Source: Neurospora intermedia
Lineage: Eukaryota; Ascomycota; Sordariomycetes; Sordariales; Sordariaceae
DNA: 64,000 nt
Direction of reading: 5' to 3'
Assembly: GCA_037102815.1 (NCBI GenBank)
Contig: BTPP01000002.1
Coordinates: 806,001 to 870,000 of the forward strand
The notes under the pieces are model-generated. The model was not told the origin of the DNA and did no database searches. It worked only from the letters and a program-made list of their open reading frames with translations. A program made the translations under genes and the position numbers. This document shows, one piece after another, positions 38,354 to 48,905 of this stretch; the first letter of the stretch is position 1, and the number at the start of each line of letters is the position of its first letter.

Positions 38354-38693
38354 TATTACGCAAAGATATACTTTATAAATAATAATAATAGAGAATAATA
38401 AAGTAAGTAATTAGTTACTAAATAGAGTAATAGTATGTAACGATTAACGATAGTCTTATTAAAGGAAGTTAAAGATAAGACTTATTGCGAGCTTCAACCT
38501 AGGACCTCGTATACGACTTCACTGAGTGTGAGTAAGATAGATGTAAGGTTGGTATAATATAAAATTAATAATCCGTCAACCTTAACAGAGGTTGACGGGA
38601 CGAACACTCTTATATAATAGACTATGCGCTCTAACGAGCCGCTGCTATAATAAGATAGAGTATTTAGGTATTTACTAAGAATGCCCTATAACA
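38354..38693 (-). repeat. LTR of the gypsy fossil (right; 5' LTR of the minus-strand element)
   Basis: 340 bp, collinear with the left LTR. It ends ..CCCTATAACA on the plus strand and is followed by the ATTGT duplication at 38,694-38,698. Confidence 0.88.
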
Positions 38694-41600
38694 ATTGTAG
38701 ATTTAAAGGACCCTATAGTATTAAGTTCTATTAATATTACTTTATATTTGCAATAATTAGCCGGCCGGATAATCCCGATATATAAATTAATTTTAATATT
38801 ATTATTAATAGCCGATACTACTTCTAGATTTTGGAAATATAGTAATATATAGCATTAATAAGCGATTCTAACGCCTAAAAATTTGGAATTCAATAGGGCA
38901 TTAAATAACCTTTCCTAATACTAGTAAACTTATCGCTATATTCAAATATTATTATAAGTCGCCCCCTAGATACAGCGTATTTAGAATTTAATAGTATTAC
39001 TTAAATAATATACGAATTACTTTATAATAGTATTTTAACACTAACAGGTAAAGCAGACTATATAGTATAATTATATTTATAACTATTTCTACCGGGTTAG
39101 TAACGCTTATAATTACCGTTCAACTATCGACTAAGCTAGTAAATAATCTATTATAGCAAATAGTTAATTATTACGCTAGCTATAATATTACACTAGCTAA
39201 AGAAGGATTGTATAAATACCAAATTTTATTCCTATATAGAAATAAAAATTAGTAGGAATCTAGTCAAACTTATTATAGAAATTCTAACCAAATTAATAAA
39301 GAATTCAATAGTTCTAATAGGTATTAAACCTTCGAGTTACAATCTTCGACGATTACCAAAAATTATTTATAAAGTACGGCATTTATATAATTAGCTGCAT
39401 TTTATAGTATTTATATCGATTATATCCGGGTCGGTCGCCCTATTAGCCGTAGGGACTCCTAAATCTGGGAATAGTATAGAGACCCCCACTAGCGCCGGTG
39501 GAAATACGCTAACTTAAAATTAATTAAAAAGTAGTATTAGAGGTTAAAAACGGGCAACTAAATATAAGAAGATTACCGTACGACCGAATATTTATATTGG
39601 GGTACATTATAAAGATTTTACGAAGGAGTATAGCCTATTAGTAAATTACAATATACTAACGGGCGAGGATATATATCGGTAAGTGGAGCTCCCTCGTCTA
39701 AATACTATATTATTATAAGAAAAGAAAGTATAAATTGTAATACTAGTAATAAAATAAATTAGTAGAAACTTAGGTAATAGTATAGTAGTATAAAAGGCTA
39801 CGATTGTAAAAAATTGGAAAATAAATTTTAATTCCCTCCTATATATCGTCGTTAACCGAATCTATTAATAGCTATTTTAAACGCCGAATATACAAAACGA
39901 ACTATTCTAATATCGAAAAGATCCTACTTATAAAAATCAATTTTTAATAAATTATACGCCTTATACTATTTAATATATTTTAAAATAATAATTCCGAACT
40001 AACGGCCTAAATAATATAATTATTATGTAAATACCCTACTCTTTTCAATATAGTCCTTTCGTATTCCGATTATAACGAATTAAACGGCTAAAACGAGGGC
40101 GACGAGGTTAAAGAGGAAGTAGTACATTTTAGTAATAAAAATTATATAGTATTATATATTATTAATAAACTCCGGTCAATTAAAGTTAAAGTTTATTATA
40201 TAGCTAACGAAAGTTAGCGTTTACCCCTGCGTAGTATATTTAACGAAATAACTATACGGTAATTAAAGCTATTATAATATATATATTATTATAATTTTAG
40301 TACGCCCGAAGGCGAACCGTTATTCTTCGAAAATAAAGCAATTAAATAGATAGAGAAATTCAATTTTATAAATAGGTACGTACCCTACCTATATAATAGC
40401 GAACGCTAAATATAAAACCGTTAATAGAATCTAATAATTATACTAAACACTAATATAAATTTTCAATAATTTTCTTATTATTAATTAAATGCCATATTTA
40501 TAAATAGTTATTTTATTATTCCGAAACTATCTTTAAAAATACGGCTCAAATTTATAAATTTGAAAAGTAATTTAAATGCACCGCAATTATACGCTACCAA
40601 CTTATACGTACCGGAAAATACAGCATTTTTATACCCTAAATTCCTATATAAAATACTCGATTTTCCTTATTCCAATTCGTATATATACTACGTAACGCGT
40701 ATTATTTGCGGCGTCGCCCAACCAACCCTAATTACGAACATCACCGCCGTCTTCGCTATTTTATAAAATAATTAATAATACTTCCAATACGTATCGAATT
40801 ATTAATAACCGAAGACAACAATTTTACTTATATTTCCGGACATTAAATATCGTTACTTAAATATATTTGGACGTTATAGCAAACGGTACAATTATATTAA
40901 TAGAACCGCTAATATTTTCCTTTTTTTTTACTAATATTTTACACCGCCGATTCACATTCAAATATAGGGACTACATCCAATACTTATTACAAAGCGACAA
41001 CCTAAAGTAGTATTATATTAACCGTATCGATTACATCTTTAAGCAGGACTACTATACGAAAAGTTATATTTTCATCCTTATTACGCCAATTAAACGTATA
41101 AACAATCGATACCCTATTTTAGACCTAGAAATTATAAAGGAAATAAATAAGCCTATTATTATTAGGTTAACAGTTATATAGCCTATCTCTCTATATATAA
41201 TCCGTATAAATAGCGTTAGAATTATTTAAATTAATTAAAATATATATACCCTCTAAATAAATTACCACAACAATAACACATTCCATCTAGCATAACCGAT
41301 ATCAATATCCCGGCTAATACCTAACAACCTCGCCCGAATCTAATAATAAAAATTTAATTATTTAATTCAATAGTTTTACTATTAACCTATATATATAGTA
41401 CCGTACTAGTAATAAATATTTATATAAGAAATATTAAATATACAAGTCCCCGTCCGTAAATTGTCTATATATTTTACTTAAAGTAGATATACTATATTAA
41501 CCTTTATACGTATACCTATAGTATAATAGTTAATAATAATATTCATTTCAATATTTATAAATATTAAATTATATCTAAGGTACCGTACTTATACTAAAAT

Positions 41601-42540
41601 ACTATCGGTAAATCCAATTAAAATATAGTTAAAATACAATTATCTACCGTTATCGCTAAGCTTACGTACGTCCGAAGCATCGAATTACTAATAGCGAAGT
41701 ATCGATATACTATAGTATAAGTTTTTTAAATAAGCCTACCGAGTGTTGAAATTAATAACTATTCAAATACTACTCGCTATTAGCGATTCTACTAACGCTA
41801 TAAGTCCTTAAGGGAATAGTCTGTTTACTATATACTAATAATATATAATAGAAAGCAAATACTTTTATCCCATCCTGCTATTTATAGAGTAAATTTCTAA
41901 CCTAATATATCTATATATAACTATTACGCAATATATTTCCATCTTTACAAATAAAAGTTTAGACCGATAATTAACTATATATATTTATTAAATAAAGTTT
42001 AATAATTAATTAATATTATCGCTCCTTCTATTTCTATCTCTATACTTACCTACGTAAATAATATTCATTAATTTAACCGTACTAATATATAAGTAATAGG
42101 ATGCAATAGTATATAATACTGCGTGCGATATCTTATAGTAAATAATTAAAAGCCTTTTTCCCTATATCTCTCTATATCTCTCTATATCTCTCTATCTCTT
42201 TCTCTTTCTCTATTTTATTTCTTCTATATTCTCGCTATTTTATAATATATAAATTTTTATTTGCTACATCGTAATAATTATATTGACTTGCAGCCTATTT
42301 GCACATATTTAGCGTACATCTTATATATACGATATAGTAATAGCTTCAATCGTATATTAATAATACAACCGTACATTAGTATAGGTATTTAATCCGGTAT
42401 GCAACTATACGACTATACGTCGGTATAGGCGTTCCAATCGGTGTACGGTATATAGTATATAGCCGTATAGTTGTATAGTAGTATAACTGTACGAAGCTAA
42501 CCACTATAGTAGTCCGTACTATAAATATAACCGCTATACT
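38694..42540. mobile_element. Right part of the unidentified broken outer element
   Basis: Continuation of the sequence interrupted by the gypsy insertion. Plus-strand stretches around 39.3-41.2 kb retain faint protein-like character but no motif I can name. RIP-like composition throughout. Near 42,161-42,235 there is a (TCTCTATA)n microsatellite. Confidence 0.45.
42161..42235. repeat. CTATATCT / TCTTTC microsatellite
   Basis: Repeated CTATATCTCT units turn into TCTCTTTCTC at the right. Confidence 0.8.
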
Positions 42541-42549
42541 AAATTAGGG

Positions 42550-42760
42550 TCGCGAATAACCGCCAGCGTAGTCCGTACGCGGGATTGGGGTGCAGACGGG
42601 ATTAGGGTCGCGGATTGGGGTACAGGCGGGATTGGGGTCGCGGATTGGAATTACGGATTAGAGTCGCGGATTAGGGTCGCGGATTAGGGTTACGGATTAG
42701 GGTTGCGAGTAACGCCAGCGTAGTCCGTACGCGGGATTAGGGTCGGGGTCGGGGTTTGGG
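42550..42760 (+). repeat. GGATTAGGGTCGC minisatellite with two flanking copies of a longer repeat
   Basis: About ten variants of GGATTAGGGTCGC / GGATTGGGGTCGC in tandem. The motif GCCAGCGTAGTCCGTACGC opens the tract (about 42,562) and recurs at about 42,714. It is GC-rich within an AT-rich setting, and the inverse of GTCCGTACGC matches the left subterminal repeat. Confidence 0.8.
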
Positions 42761-42944
42761 GTTCGGACGGAATATAAATTACTAGATAAAATATACCTAG
42801 GTACTGTACGTACAGTTATAAATGTAACGGGCCGCCTCCTATCCGCTTATATAGTCCGTATATTCCTATTACCGTAGCCCCGAGCTAAACTAGCAGTTCT
42901 AGCGCATATTTATAGCGGCGCCAATACCCGAAACCTAAGGTGAC

Positions 42945-43005
42945 CGGATTAACCAATTAGATCCTCTGCTTACCCAATAGTACTAGATCTAACAACAAGG
43001 CTAGT
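42945..43005 (-). repeat. Right edge of the island: inverted terminal motif
   Basis: On the minus strand it reads ACTAGCCTTGTTG (43,005-42,993), identical to the left edge, and then AATTGGTTAAT at about 42,955-42,945, resembling the left GATTGGTCGAAAT. Normal GC content resumes just outside. Confidence 0.6.
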
Positions 43006-43010
43006 AACAT

Positions 43011-44037
43011 GCAACAAGGATGGTGTAGTTATCTGCTCTAAGATTTGGAACTATCCTTGAGGCCCCCCCTCAAGCCTGGACACCCTCCTCATATTACCAC
43101 TGTGGTAGGCAGTCACTTGCCCATTGCAACATCCGCTTACAGTGTACGACCCATGCTGATATCTTGCATCTCTTGAGTGAACTCAACCTTCTCCTATTCT
43201 ACAAAGTCATCCTCGGCTCGCCTCTTCAAGATTGTCAAAATTTAGGTCATGATGAGCAGCCTATTTGATCCCTCTTTTGGAACTCTGACATGCAACAACG
43301 GCTTCGGATGCAAAAACCCGTCGTGGACCAAACAAAGCCTAAATTGGCATTGGAATCTGAGCCAGTAGATTTTCTTGCAACTCTCAAGTTCGCACTGTAC
43401 CAAAAGCACCACGCCCAGCTGAGGCTCTTGGGTTGAGCTGCGGTGAGCACTCTGACATTTATATACTACCTCTACCTACATGTTTCGCTAAGGATAGGGT
43501 AGAGGTAGCATCCGTGGACCGACCCTTGCTGATACCCTAGTGATACGATGTCGATCAGATCATTCAGATGCAAGGTACACGTCTTGCTAGCGCCAACAAC
43601 ATAATTCCAGACCATGAGGGTGAAAATTTTCTACAACTTGAATATTTCTAATTGGCCAGTTGGACCGTACATTAACAGGCTACGAGCTGAGGGTAAAGGG
43701 GTATGTTCATCTGCCAGGGCAGGGAGCTACTGCCGCTTTATTGCCGACCACGAATAGTGCTCGTACATGATCATCAACAGGGATATAGGTCAGGGTCTTC
43801 AGCATGGGTTCACTAGGCCCGACGTCACGACAACATTGTGTAGACACTCGACAAAATCGCAACAGGTGTCACCGTTGAAACACAAGAGGATCACGTGGAA
43901 TGCGAGGTGAAATGCGATCTTATTGTTTCTCCATTCTTCGAGTAGAGGTATCCGAGGTACACTTGTCTGGCTTGCAACTGTGCCGCCATTTCGACTTGGA
44001 CTGTTGTGCCAGTATCTGCAAATTGATCCCGGGCTGG
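43011..44037. other. Intergenic, no gene seen
   Basis: GC content is normal again. A 67-codon minus-strand frame at 43,247-43,450 has no recognisable features and is not called. Confidence 0.5.
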
Positions 44038-45099
44038 CTATGTGATCTCCCCATACTCAAGGGTACATATACAGTCGTCGACCTCGTATCTCTTAGAATT
44101 CCTCTGGCCCGAGGAATCCTTCGGCCATTTATCAGGCGGCGGCGACAACGCAGCGTTCCTCTTAAACTTCCTCGCGTTCAGCCAGCTCATGTCCAGAGCT
44201 TCAAGGTCCGTACCTGCCCGCCTCTCCTTCGAATCGTTGTCCCACAAGATCATTTCCCAGTCTTCGTCCGACTTTTCCTCTTCCAACCAGCGCTCCCACT
44301 TCCATGGTTGCTGAGCCATGGAAAGAATCTGAAGAAGCCCCGCCACCGTTGCCCAGCAGTCGTTGGTCGCGTTGTGCCAGGCAAACCCCTTGCGGCCAAA
44401 GTCGGAAGAGGCGGACGCCAACGAGACACCGAGCGAGTAGAGCATTTCCTGGGCCTTGTTTCTCCATTTGCGAAACCGCATATGGAAAAGCCCGAGGAGT
44501 TGGAAGTCCCATTGCTCTGCGCCATGGGCGGTGATGTCCACGCCGGCCTCGCGGAAGACCGAGGTCTCCAGTCGGGCGTCCCAGTACAGGACGATGACTT
44601 TGCGTTTTTTGCCCGCCGCCGCTTCGTTTCGTGACAGATGGCTTGTCGACAGCCACTTCATCTTTTCCGCGATGACAGCCATTGCCTTCTGCCTGTTGCA
44701 GAAGTAGCTCTTGGCAAAGTAGCAGCTGTAGGGCATTGCTTTGTGGGACTTTTCTTCGAGCGACTTGTGTACGAAGCAACTGTCGGCCGTGAAGTTCTTG
44801 TACTTGCGCACGATGCAATGTACGGAGCGGATCTTGGGAAGCGCTTTCTCGACGGTGAACTTGCGTGACGGCGAGCGATGGTCTCGGGGGTCGTACCAGG
44901 ACATGCCAACTTCGGACAGCCGCTCGTAGTACGATGCGAAGGGCAGGTGGTCAACACACTCAAAGTCGATCGACACGAGGATTGTGTCTTTGAGCTGGTT
45001 GTACATGTCCTTGAGGTCTTGGAGGCTGGACACGGAGGGAGGTTGGTAAAGATATTCGTCGACCTGTCGTCCGGTCGACTGTACTTTCTTTGACGCCAT
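44038..45099 (-). CDS. DEDDh exonuclease-like protein, array copy A
   Basis: 353 residues, one exon, ATG at 45,099, TATATAAA box 84-91 bp upstream. RNase H-like fold of the Gfd2/YDR514C type: ExoI motif SIDFECVDHL (Asp45, Glu47), SEVGMSWYDPRD, LYWDARLE (173-178) at the ExoII position, and HNATND (His242-Asp247), which fits the ExoIII HxxxxD signature of DEDDh enzymes. The Cys/His cluster is present in shortened form (SCFVH...HKAMPYSC, 108-126). The C-terminal tail is short, with an acidic/tryptophan insert (about 268-300), and lacks GW motifs. The most diverged copy, nearest the RIP island. Expected chemistry is 3'-5' exonuclease activity on RNA or DNA if metal ligands are complete; the role is unknown. 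Confidence 0.85.
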   Translation of the reverse strand: MASKKVQSTGRQVDEYLYQPPSVSSLQDLKDMYNQLKDTILVSIDFECVDHLPFASYYERLSEVGMSWYDPRDHRSPSRKFTVEKALPKIRSVHCIVRKYKNFTADSCFVHKSLEEKSHKAMPYSCYFAKSYFCNRQKAMAVIAEKMKWLSTSHLSRNEAAAGKKRKVIVLYWDARLETSVFREAGVDITAHGAEQWDFQLLGLFHMRFRKWRNKAQEMLYSLGVSLASASSDFGRKGFAWHNATNDCWATVAGLLQILSMAQQPWKWERWLEEEKSDEDWEMILWDNDSKERRAGTDLEALDMSWLNARKFKRNAALSPPPDKWPKDSSGQRNSKRYEVDDCICTLEYGEIT

Positions 45100-45182
45100 G
45101 TTGAGGAAGGAGGTGTGGGGTTGGAAGATGTTCGAAGGTGAAGAACAGCCAAACGCGACTGTTCACGAGAGAAGAGGGAGAA

Positions 45183-45190
45183 TTTATATA
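45183..45190 (-). promoter_or_regulatory. TATA box of copy A
   Basis: TATATAAA on the minus strand, about 85 bp before the ATG at 45,099. Array copies B, D, E, F and G have comparable boxes. Confidence 0.65.
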
Positions 45191-46140
45191 GAAAGTCAAT
45201 CGGTAAGCGTCTCGCCGGTGGTTCAAGCGGAGTTTGAGGCTGTCGTGAGGTTGGTTTCGAGTGTTAACAGGGTGAAGTTCAAGTTTGAGTTGGTTGGTGA
45301 GGTAGTGGAAAGATGGTGAGGAGGTTGTGGATGAGGGATATACGATAGGACGAGGGCTTACTGCCTTTATATATTGGCGAGGAGATCGACCGTAGTTGAT
45401 TTGTTTCCGTTGAGAAAATGGAAAGGAAGGCAGGTCTGAATTTCCGGAAGTCATGGTGCAGGTGAATAAGCAGAGTACGGGCGCTGCTGCGGACTTCAAA
45501 TTCCATCCAGGCATTTTTGCGAACCTGATGCTCCTGCATGCGAAGATTGAATACCCTACCGGAATTCACTGTGCTTTGCAACGATTCACTTCCTTGAAGC
45601 GGGGCTTGTAGGCAGGAGCACCCTTTCTGCCAGCTGCAAGCAGGAGGTGCGCAAGGTGCGAAAATTTAAATTTTCAATCCCCGTCTCCAATGTGCAGGAG
45701 AACTCGGGAAAAATATCAAACACTCCCCTATCGAATAACCTGAGAAGATGGGCTCTTCCTTCCCTTCCTAGACTATCACTGAACTGTAGATACCGAACCT
45801 TGACCACACCTGGAGAAGGAGCAGCCATGAGTGAACTCGTGAAGACGGGCAAGAACTTCTTTTAAAGAGCCCCTCTCGCATGAGTGCAGCTACATGCACG
45901 ACTGGCTGTACATTGTGACAACTCTTGCATATTTGCCTCTACATATATGTGTGCATCGAAATATTGAGATGTCCCTGCGCATACAAATTCATCTCGATAA
46001 AATTTAATGTACGTCGAATCAATCGTCTCCCATCAGGATACCTTAAAGGTACCTTTGTTGATGCAGCAGCCCACATATGTCCGATTTTCCTCGTCTCAGT
46101 TCTTCCAAAACTGCCAGGTTATTACCGCAGCGGGATTATG
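45191..46140. other. Intergenic, no gene seen
   Basis: Short frames only; no sign of a further array copy. Confidence 0.5.
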
Positions 46141-46148
46141 GGGAGGGT

Positions 46149-46719
46149 GTCTAGGCTAGAAGGGCTGTATCTGGCCTTGACTGTACTTCTAGGACTGTCT
46201 GGCTGTCTAGGCTAGATTTCAAGTCTAGACTAGATAAAAAATGGGAGCCTCTGATTGGCTGAAATAGGCTTATAGGGGGCAAAAGCTGGGAACTACTACA
46301 GCAGCCGCTATTACTGCTATAGTAGTTTCTTTTGAGGTAGGTAGAGGTAGTTACTTAGGTAGGTATCGGACTTCGACTTCGAAATCTGAATGAGGGCATT
46401 CCCAAAGGAGACGCGAAACTTTTCGCGCGACTGAAAAAAGGCGACTACCAGCGGGATTGAACTGGTAGTTCCAAGAAAGAAAGCAAACACAGGAACCATT
46501 GAGCCACTGGCCCAATTGAATGAGTAAATGAGCTTGTTACTTTAGTTGATATAGTTATTCGTAACTTTAGGAAGGAATAGCCGCTACCGAAGAAGAAATC
46601 AAGGGTCGTTTCGGGCCTCGGGGAAAGAACCATCACTCCAATAAATTTGACCAATCAGGAGTCCTGTTCAACAAGCCTAGATCGAGTGTCTAGCCTAGAC
46701 AATAGTATCTAGCCTAGAT
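46149..46719. mobile_element. Short element with inverted ends related to the island edges
   Basis: The left end holds two copies of GTCTAGGCTAGA-like sequence (46,149 and 46,205) and the right end two inverted copies (about 46,686-46,699 and 46,706-46,718). Just inside lie GCCTCTGATTGGCTGAAAT (about 46,247) and, inverted on the right, CTCCTGATTGGTCAAATTTA (about 46,643-46,662). The inner motif matches the left edge of the RIP island (about 19,424-19,444), so both may be one family. No coding capacity. The middle contains a tRNA-like pol III unit. No clear target duplication was found, so exact ends are uncertain. Confidence 0.6.
46440..46513 (-). pseudogene. tRNA-like sequence with A box, B box and T6 terminator
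   Basis: On the minus strand TGGCTCAATGG (46,506-46,496) fits an A box, GTTCAATCC (46,462-46,454) fits a B box, and a run of six T follows at 46,439-46,434. A GTTCC/GGAAC pair could form an anticodon stem around a 19-nt loop, so an intron-bearing tRNA ancestor is possible. The acceptor ends pair poorly. It lies inside the short inverted-repeat element and could be a tRNA-derived SINE core or a captured tRNA gene. Confidence 0.45.
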
Positions 46720-47046
46720 GACTGCCCGGTTTTCCCGCTATGGTAGGTACTAATAGGAAAAAATCCACTTCTGAACTGATAACCTTGTCGCCAGCTCCTT
46801 GTTTTAGTTCCTAACACGGCCTTTGATGATCTCCACCCAAGCGTTGTCGTTTGCTTCAGTCTTCTGGAATTTCTCCTCATGGATTCACTCTCTACACTTC
46901 GGCCATCTTATTTAACTCAAGCACGAGAAGTTCTCATTGCAAAGCACTGCACACAAATGAAGGGGATTATGAAAGATGAATCAAATCGAAGTCACTTGCT
47001 ACTAGTATACTATCACCCTCCATCTTGACAACCCTGCTTTTCGCCC

Positions 47047-48507
47047 TTACAGAGCCCATTCGACGTCTTCCACATATCCTTTCGGCTTCTTGCGTCCTCG
47101 TTTTTTTCTCCTCGGGGCCTGGTGGGACCAGTCGATATGGTTTGAATCGAGGGCCTTGACGGTGATGTCGGAGTGCTCGTGCTCTTCGTCATTACCTGCC
47201 CTACTCGGCCAACCACGCCCTAAACTGTCGTCCTGAGCATTGTTTCCATCATCCTCAGAGGCATTGTCCTGGCCTGGTCTGTCCATCTCATCTGGCCAAC
47301 CACTGCTCGTGTTGTCACCCGAGCTGTTCTTGGAACTCTGGCTCCAGTCATCGAATCCCTCCATGCCCTCTGGCCACCCAGTGCCGGAGCTGTCGCTTGG
47401 CGTTGATGCCGATGGCTCGAGGTTCAAGTTCGCCATGGTATCTGCGAGAAGCCTGGACGTCGAGTTGGAGGAAGTATTGAACTCGGCCTGGGTCGGCTGC
47501 CAAGGGGTGGTTTGGTCTTGCCTTCGATGCTCCCAGTTGTTTCGTCCACGTCTTTGGCATGCGTTGCCCTTTCCTCTGCTCTTTGACTTCGGCTTCGGAA
47601 CAGGCGCCATTGCCAAGTTCCTCTGGTAAATTGCCGGATTAATCCACCCGAACGAGATGGGAGCAAGGTCTGTTTTGTGGTCAAACCAAGCAATCCATTC
47701 GGCTTCAGTCATTAGCATGAACCGCAAAAACGCAATCAACTGGGCGACGGTGTCATTGCACCCGTTGTGCAACGGCAGGCCCGTACCCAAAGCGCCTAGT
47801 GAACCGAAGGCCTTTTCGCCCTTGGTCTTTGCGTTCTTGGAGTTTGGGTTCTTGTGGAACCGAGCACGGAATGGATACCAGATTTGGATATCCCACAACT
47901 CGATACTGGGGCACAGAGTTGCCAGATCAAGGCCACCATGGTAGAACGTGGACTCCTCGCAATGTGAGTCCCACACAATGACCTTGATGTTGCGGGTTAT
48001 ACCCGCGGCCTTCTCCTGGTCTGTCAAACTCTGGGTTGAAAGATCCTTGATGATGTCACCAAGGCGTTGCATGGTGTCGGCTTTTGTGAGGAATTTTGAG
48101 TCGACAAAGCGACAGTGGTAGGGCCTTGCGTGGTGAGCACAGCCAGGGTCCAAGGGGGCATGGCGATGGTAGGGCGCCTCGCAAGTCGCCTCTGTTTTGT
48201 CCCGGAACTCTTCGATGATGATGTGCTCGGAGACTATGAGTTTGGCAAGGCTTTCCAGGCGGCTGTTGCTGCCATTGGTGGGACTGGGGCGTTCGCTTGT
48301 GGATGGTCGACTTCTTGTGTCGTATACCGCCACCCCGAGCTCCGACATCTTCTGGTAGTGACTGATGCCGGGCCCGGAGAGGTGGTCGACATTCTCGAAA
48401 TCGACCGAGACGATGACTGGGTCTTCTTGCTTCAACACATGACGAAATTCGCTCAGTGTCTTGTAATCCCAAACGAGGGCTGGTTCCGTTGCTGTGATAT
48501 GCACCAT
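47047..48507 (-). CDS. DEDDh exonuclease-like protein with GW-motif tail, array copy B
   Basis: 486 residues; ATG at 48,507. ExoI VSVDFENVDHL (Asp36, Glu38), MSELGVAVYD, VIVWDSHCEE (177-185), IELWDIQIWYPFR, and ExoIII HNGCND (His247-Asp252). The Cys/His cluster is complete: Cys109, His114, His125/126 and Cys132 within HHARPYHC. After residue ~300 the chain becomes disordered: ANLNLEPS (359-366), then three GWP motifs (Trp378, Trp404, Trp433) in acidic serine-rich sequence, and finally a basic RRKKRGRKKPKG segment (466-477) that could be a nuclear or nucleic-acid-binding signal. The gene has a TATA box and a 54-nt 5'-UTR intron. Architecture suggests a nuclease domain with a protein-binding tail; function not known. 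Confidence 0.87.
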   Translation of the reverse strand: MVHITATEPALVWDYKTLSEFRHVLKQEDPVIVSVDFENVDHLSGPGISHYQKMSELGVAVYDTRSRPSTSERPSPTNGSNSRLESLAKLIVSEHIIIEEFRDKTEATCEAPYHRHAPLDPGCAHHARPYHCRFVDSKFLTKADTMQRLGDIIKDLSTQSLTDQEKAAGITRNIKVIVWDSHCEESTFYHGGLDLATLCPSIELWDIQIWYPFRARFHKNPNSKNAKTKGEKAFGSLGALGTGLPLHNGCNDTVAQLIAFLRFMLMTEAEWIAWFDHKTDLAPISFGWINPAIYQRNLAMAPVPKPKSKSRGKGNACQRRGRNNWEHRRQDQTTPWQPTQAEFNTSSNSTSRLLADTMANLNLEPSASTPSDSSGTGWPEGMEGFDDWSQSSKNSSGDNTSSGWPDEMDRPGQDNASEDDGNNAQDDSLGRGWPSRAGNDEEHEHSDITVKALDSNHIDWSHQAPRRKKRGRKKPKGYVEDVEWAL

Positions 48508-48512
48508 GTTGT

Positions 48513-48566
48513 CTAATACGAATTGTTAGCACAAACGACTTCGCCCAATATCATCAACAGTCTCAC
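48513..48566 (-). other. 5'-UTR intron of copy B
   Basis: Donor AG|GTGAGA at 48,566, branch TGCTAAC, acceptor TTAG at 48,513, five bases before the ATG. 54 nt is a normal size for filamentous fungi. Confidence 0.75.
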
Positions 48567-48710
48567 CTAATATATTTCTTCGGTTAGGATTAACAAGGAG
48601 AAGAAGAAGGATGTTTTAACTCGCTGTGATGTAAGCTGAAAAAAGTTCCAGTTTGTGGTTGTACTGTTGAGGAGAAAAGGGGAAGTTCAATTTCGAATGT
48701 GGGAGCTGAG

Positions 48711-48718
48711 TTTATATA
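48711..48718 (-). promoter_or_regulatory. TATA box of copy B
   Basis: TATATAAA on the minus strand; with the 5'-UTR intron removed it lies about 150 bp before the ATG at 48,507. Confidence 0.65.
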
Positions 48719-48784
48719 GGGTGTGCGAAATATTAGAACCTTTATACACTACTACAGGTTTGAATATTGTTTCATTAGAGGTAC

Positions 48785-48905
48785 GAGAGTCGTTGGTGAA
48801 GGGAACTCTTAAGGTTTTGATGGTGAGGCCCAAACGAGAATGTGAGGTTTCAGTCTCCACGGCCGCTAACAGCACAGGACATCCCACAGAATCAGGTCAA
48901 ATCCA
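48785..48905. repeat. Duplicated upstream block, copy 1
   Basis: Shares GGTGAAGGGAACTC and TCAGTCTCCACGGCCGCT-type sequence, in the same order, with 51,340-51,470. It lies upstream of array copy B. Confidence 0.75.

Larger units (their letters stand above)
27447..38693 (-). mobile_element. Broken Ty3/gypsy LTR retrotransposon, 11.25 kb
   Basis: Two 340-bp LTRs flanked by a 5-bp ATTGT duplication define the element. Minus-strand order is 5' LTR, a gag-sized stretch, a retropepsin-like segment (about 34,530-34,778), a reverse-transcriptase active-site region (about 33,370-33,420), an integrase segment resembling AYHPQTDGQ (about 31,505-31,550), then the 3' LTR. PR-RT-INT order marks Ty3/gypsy rather than Ty1/copia. 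It is heavily RIP-mutated and plainly dead, with a great many breaks. The LTRs differ mainly by transitions, so they cannot be used as a clock. About 3.5 kb between integrase and the 3' LTR is unexplained and could be an extra gene or a further nested insertion. It sits inside an older element. Confidence 0.85.
19346..43010. other. RIP-mutated AT-rich island
   Basis: About 23.6 kb of AT-rich DNA with sharp edges. TpA is abundant and CpA/TpG is scarce, yet CpG remains common; this is the expected outcome of RIP, which turns CpA into TpA in duplicated DNA. No frame longer than about 110 codons survives and none looks functional. The island probably forms constitutive heterochromatin. Its content is nested transposon fossils, listed separately. 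Confidence 0.9.

Noticed and set aside
39400-41200. Possible tyrosine-recombinase-like remnant in the outer element
   Set aside because: A few faint resemblances only; decay is too strong to name a family.
43247-43450. 67-codon minus-strand frame
   Set aside because: No conserved motif, and it lies in the transition zone next to the island.
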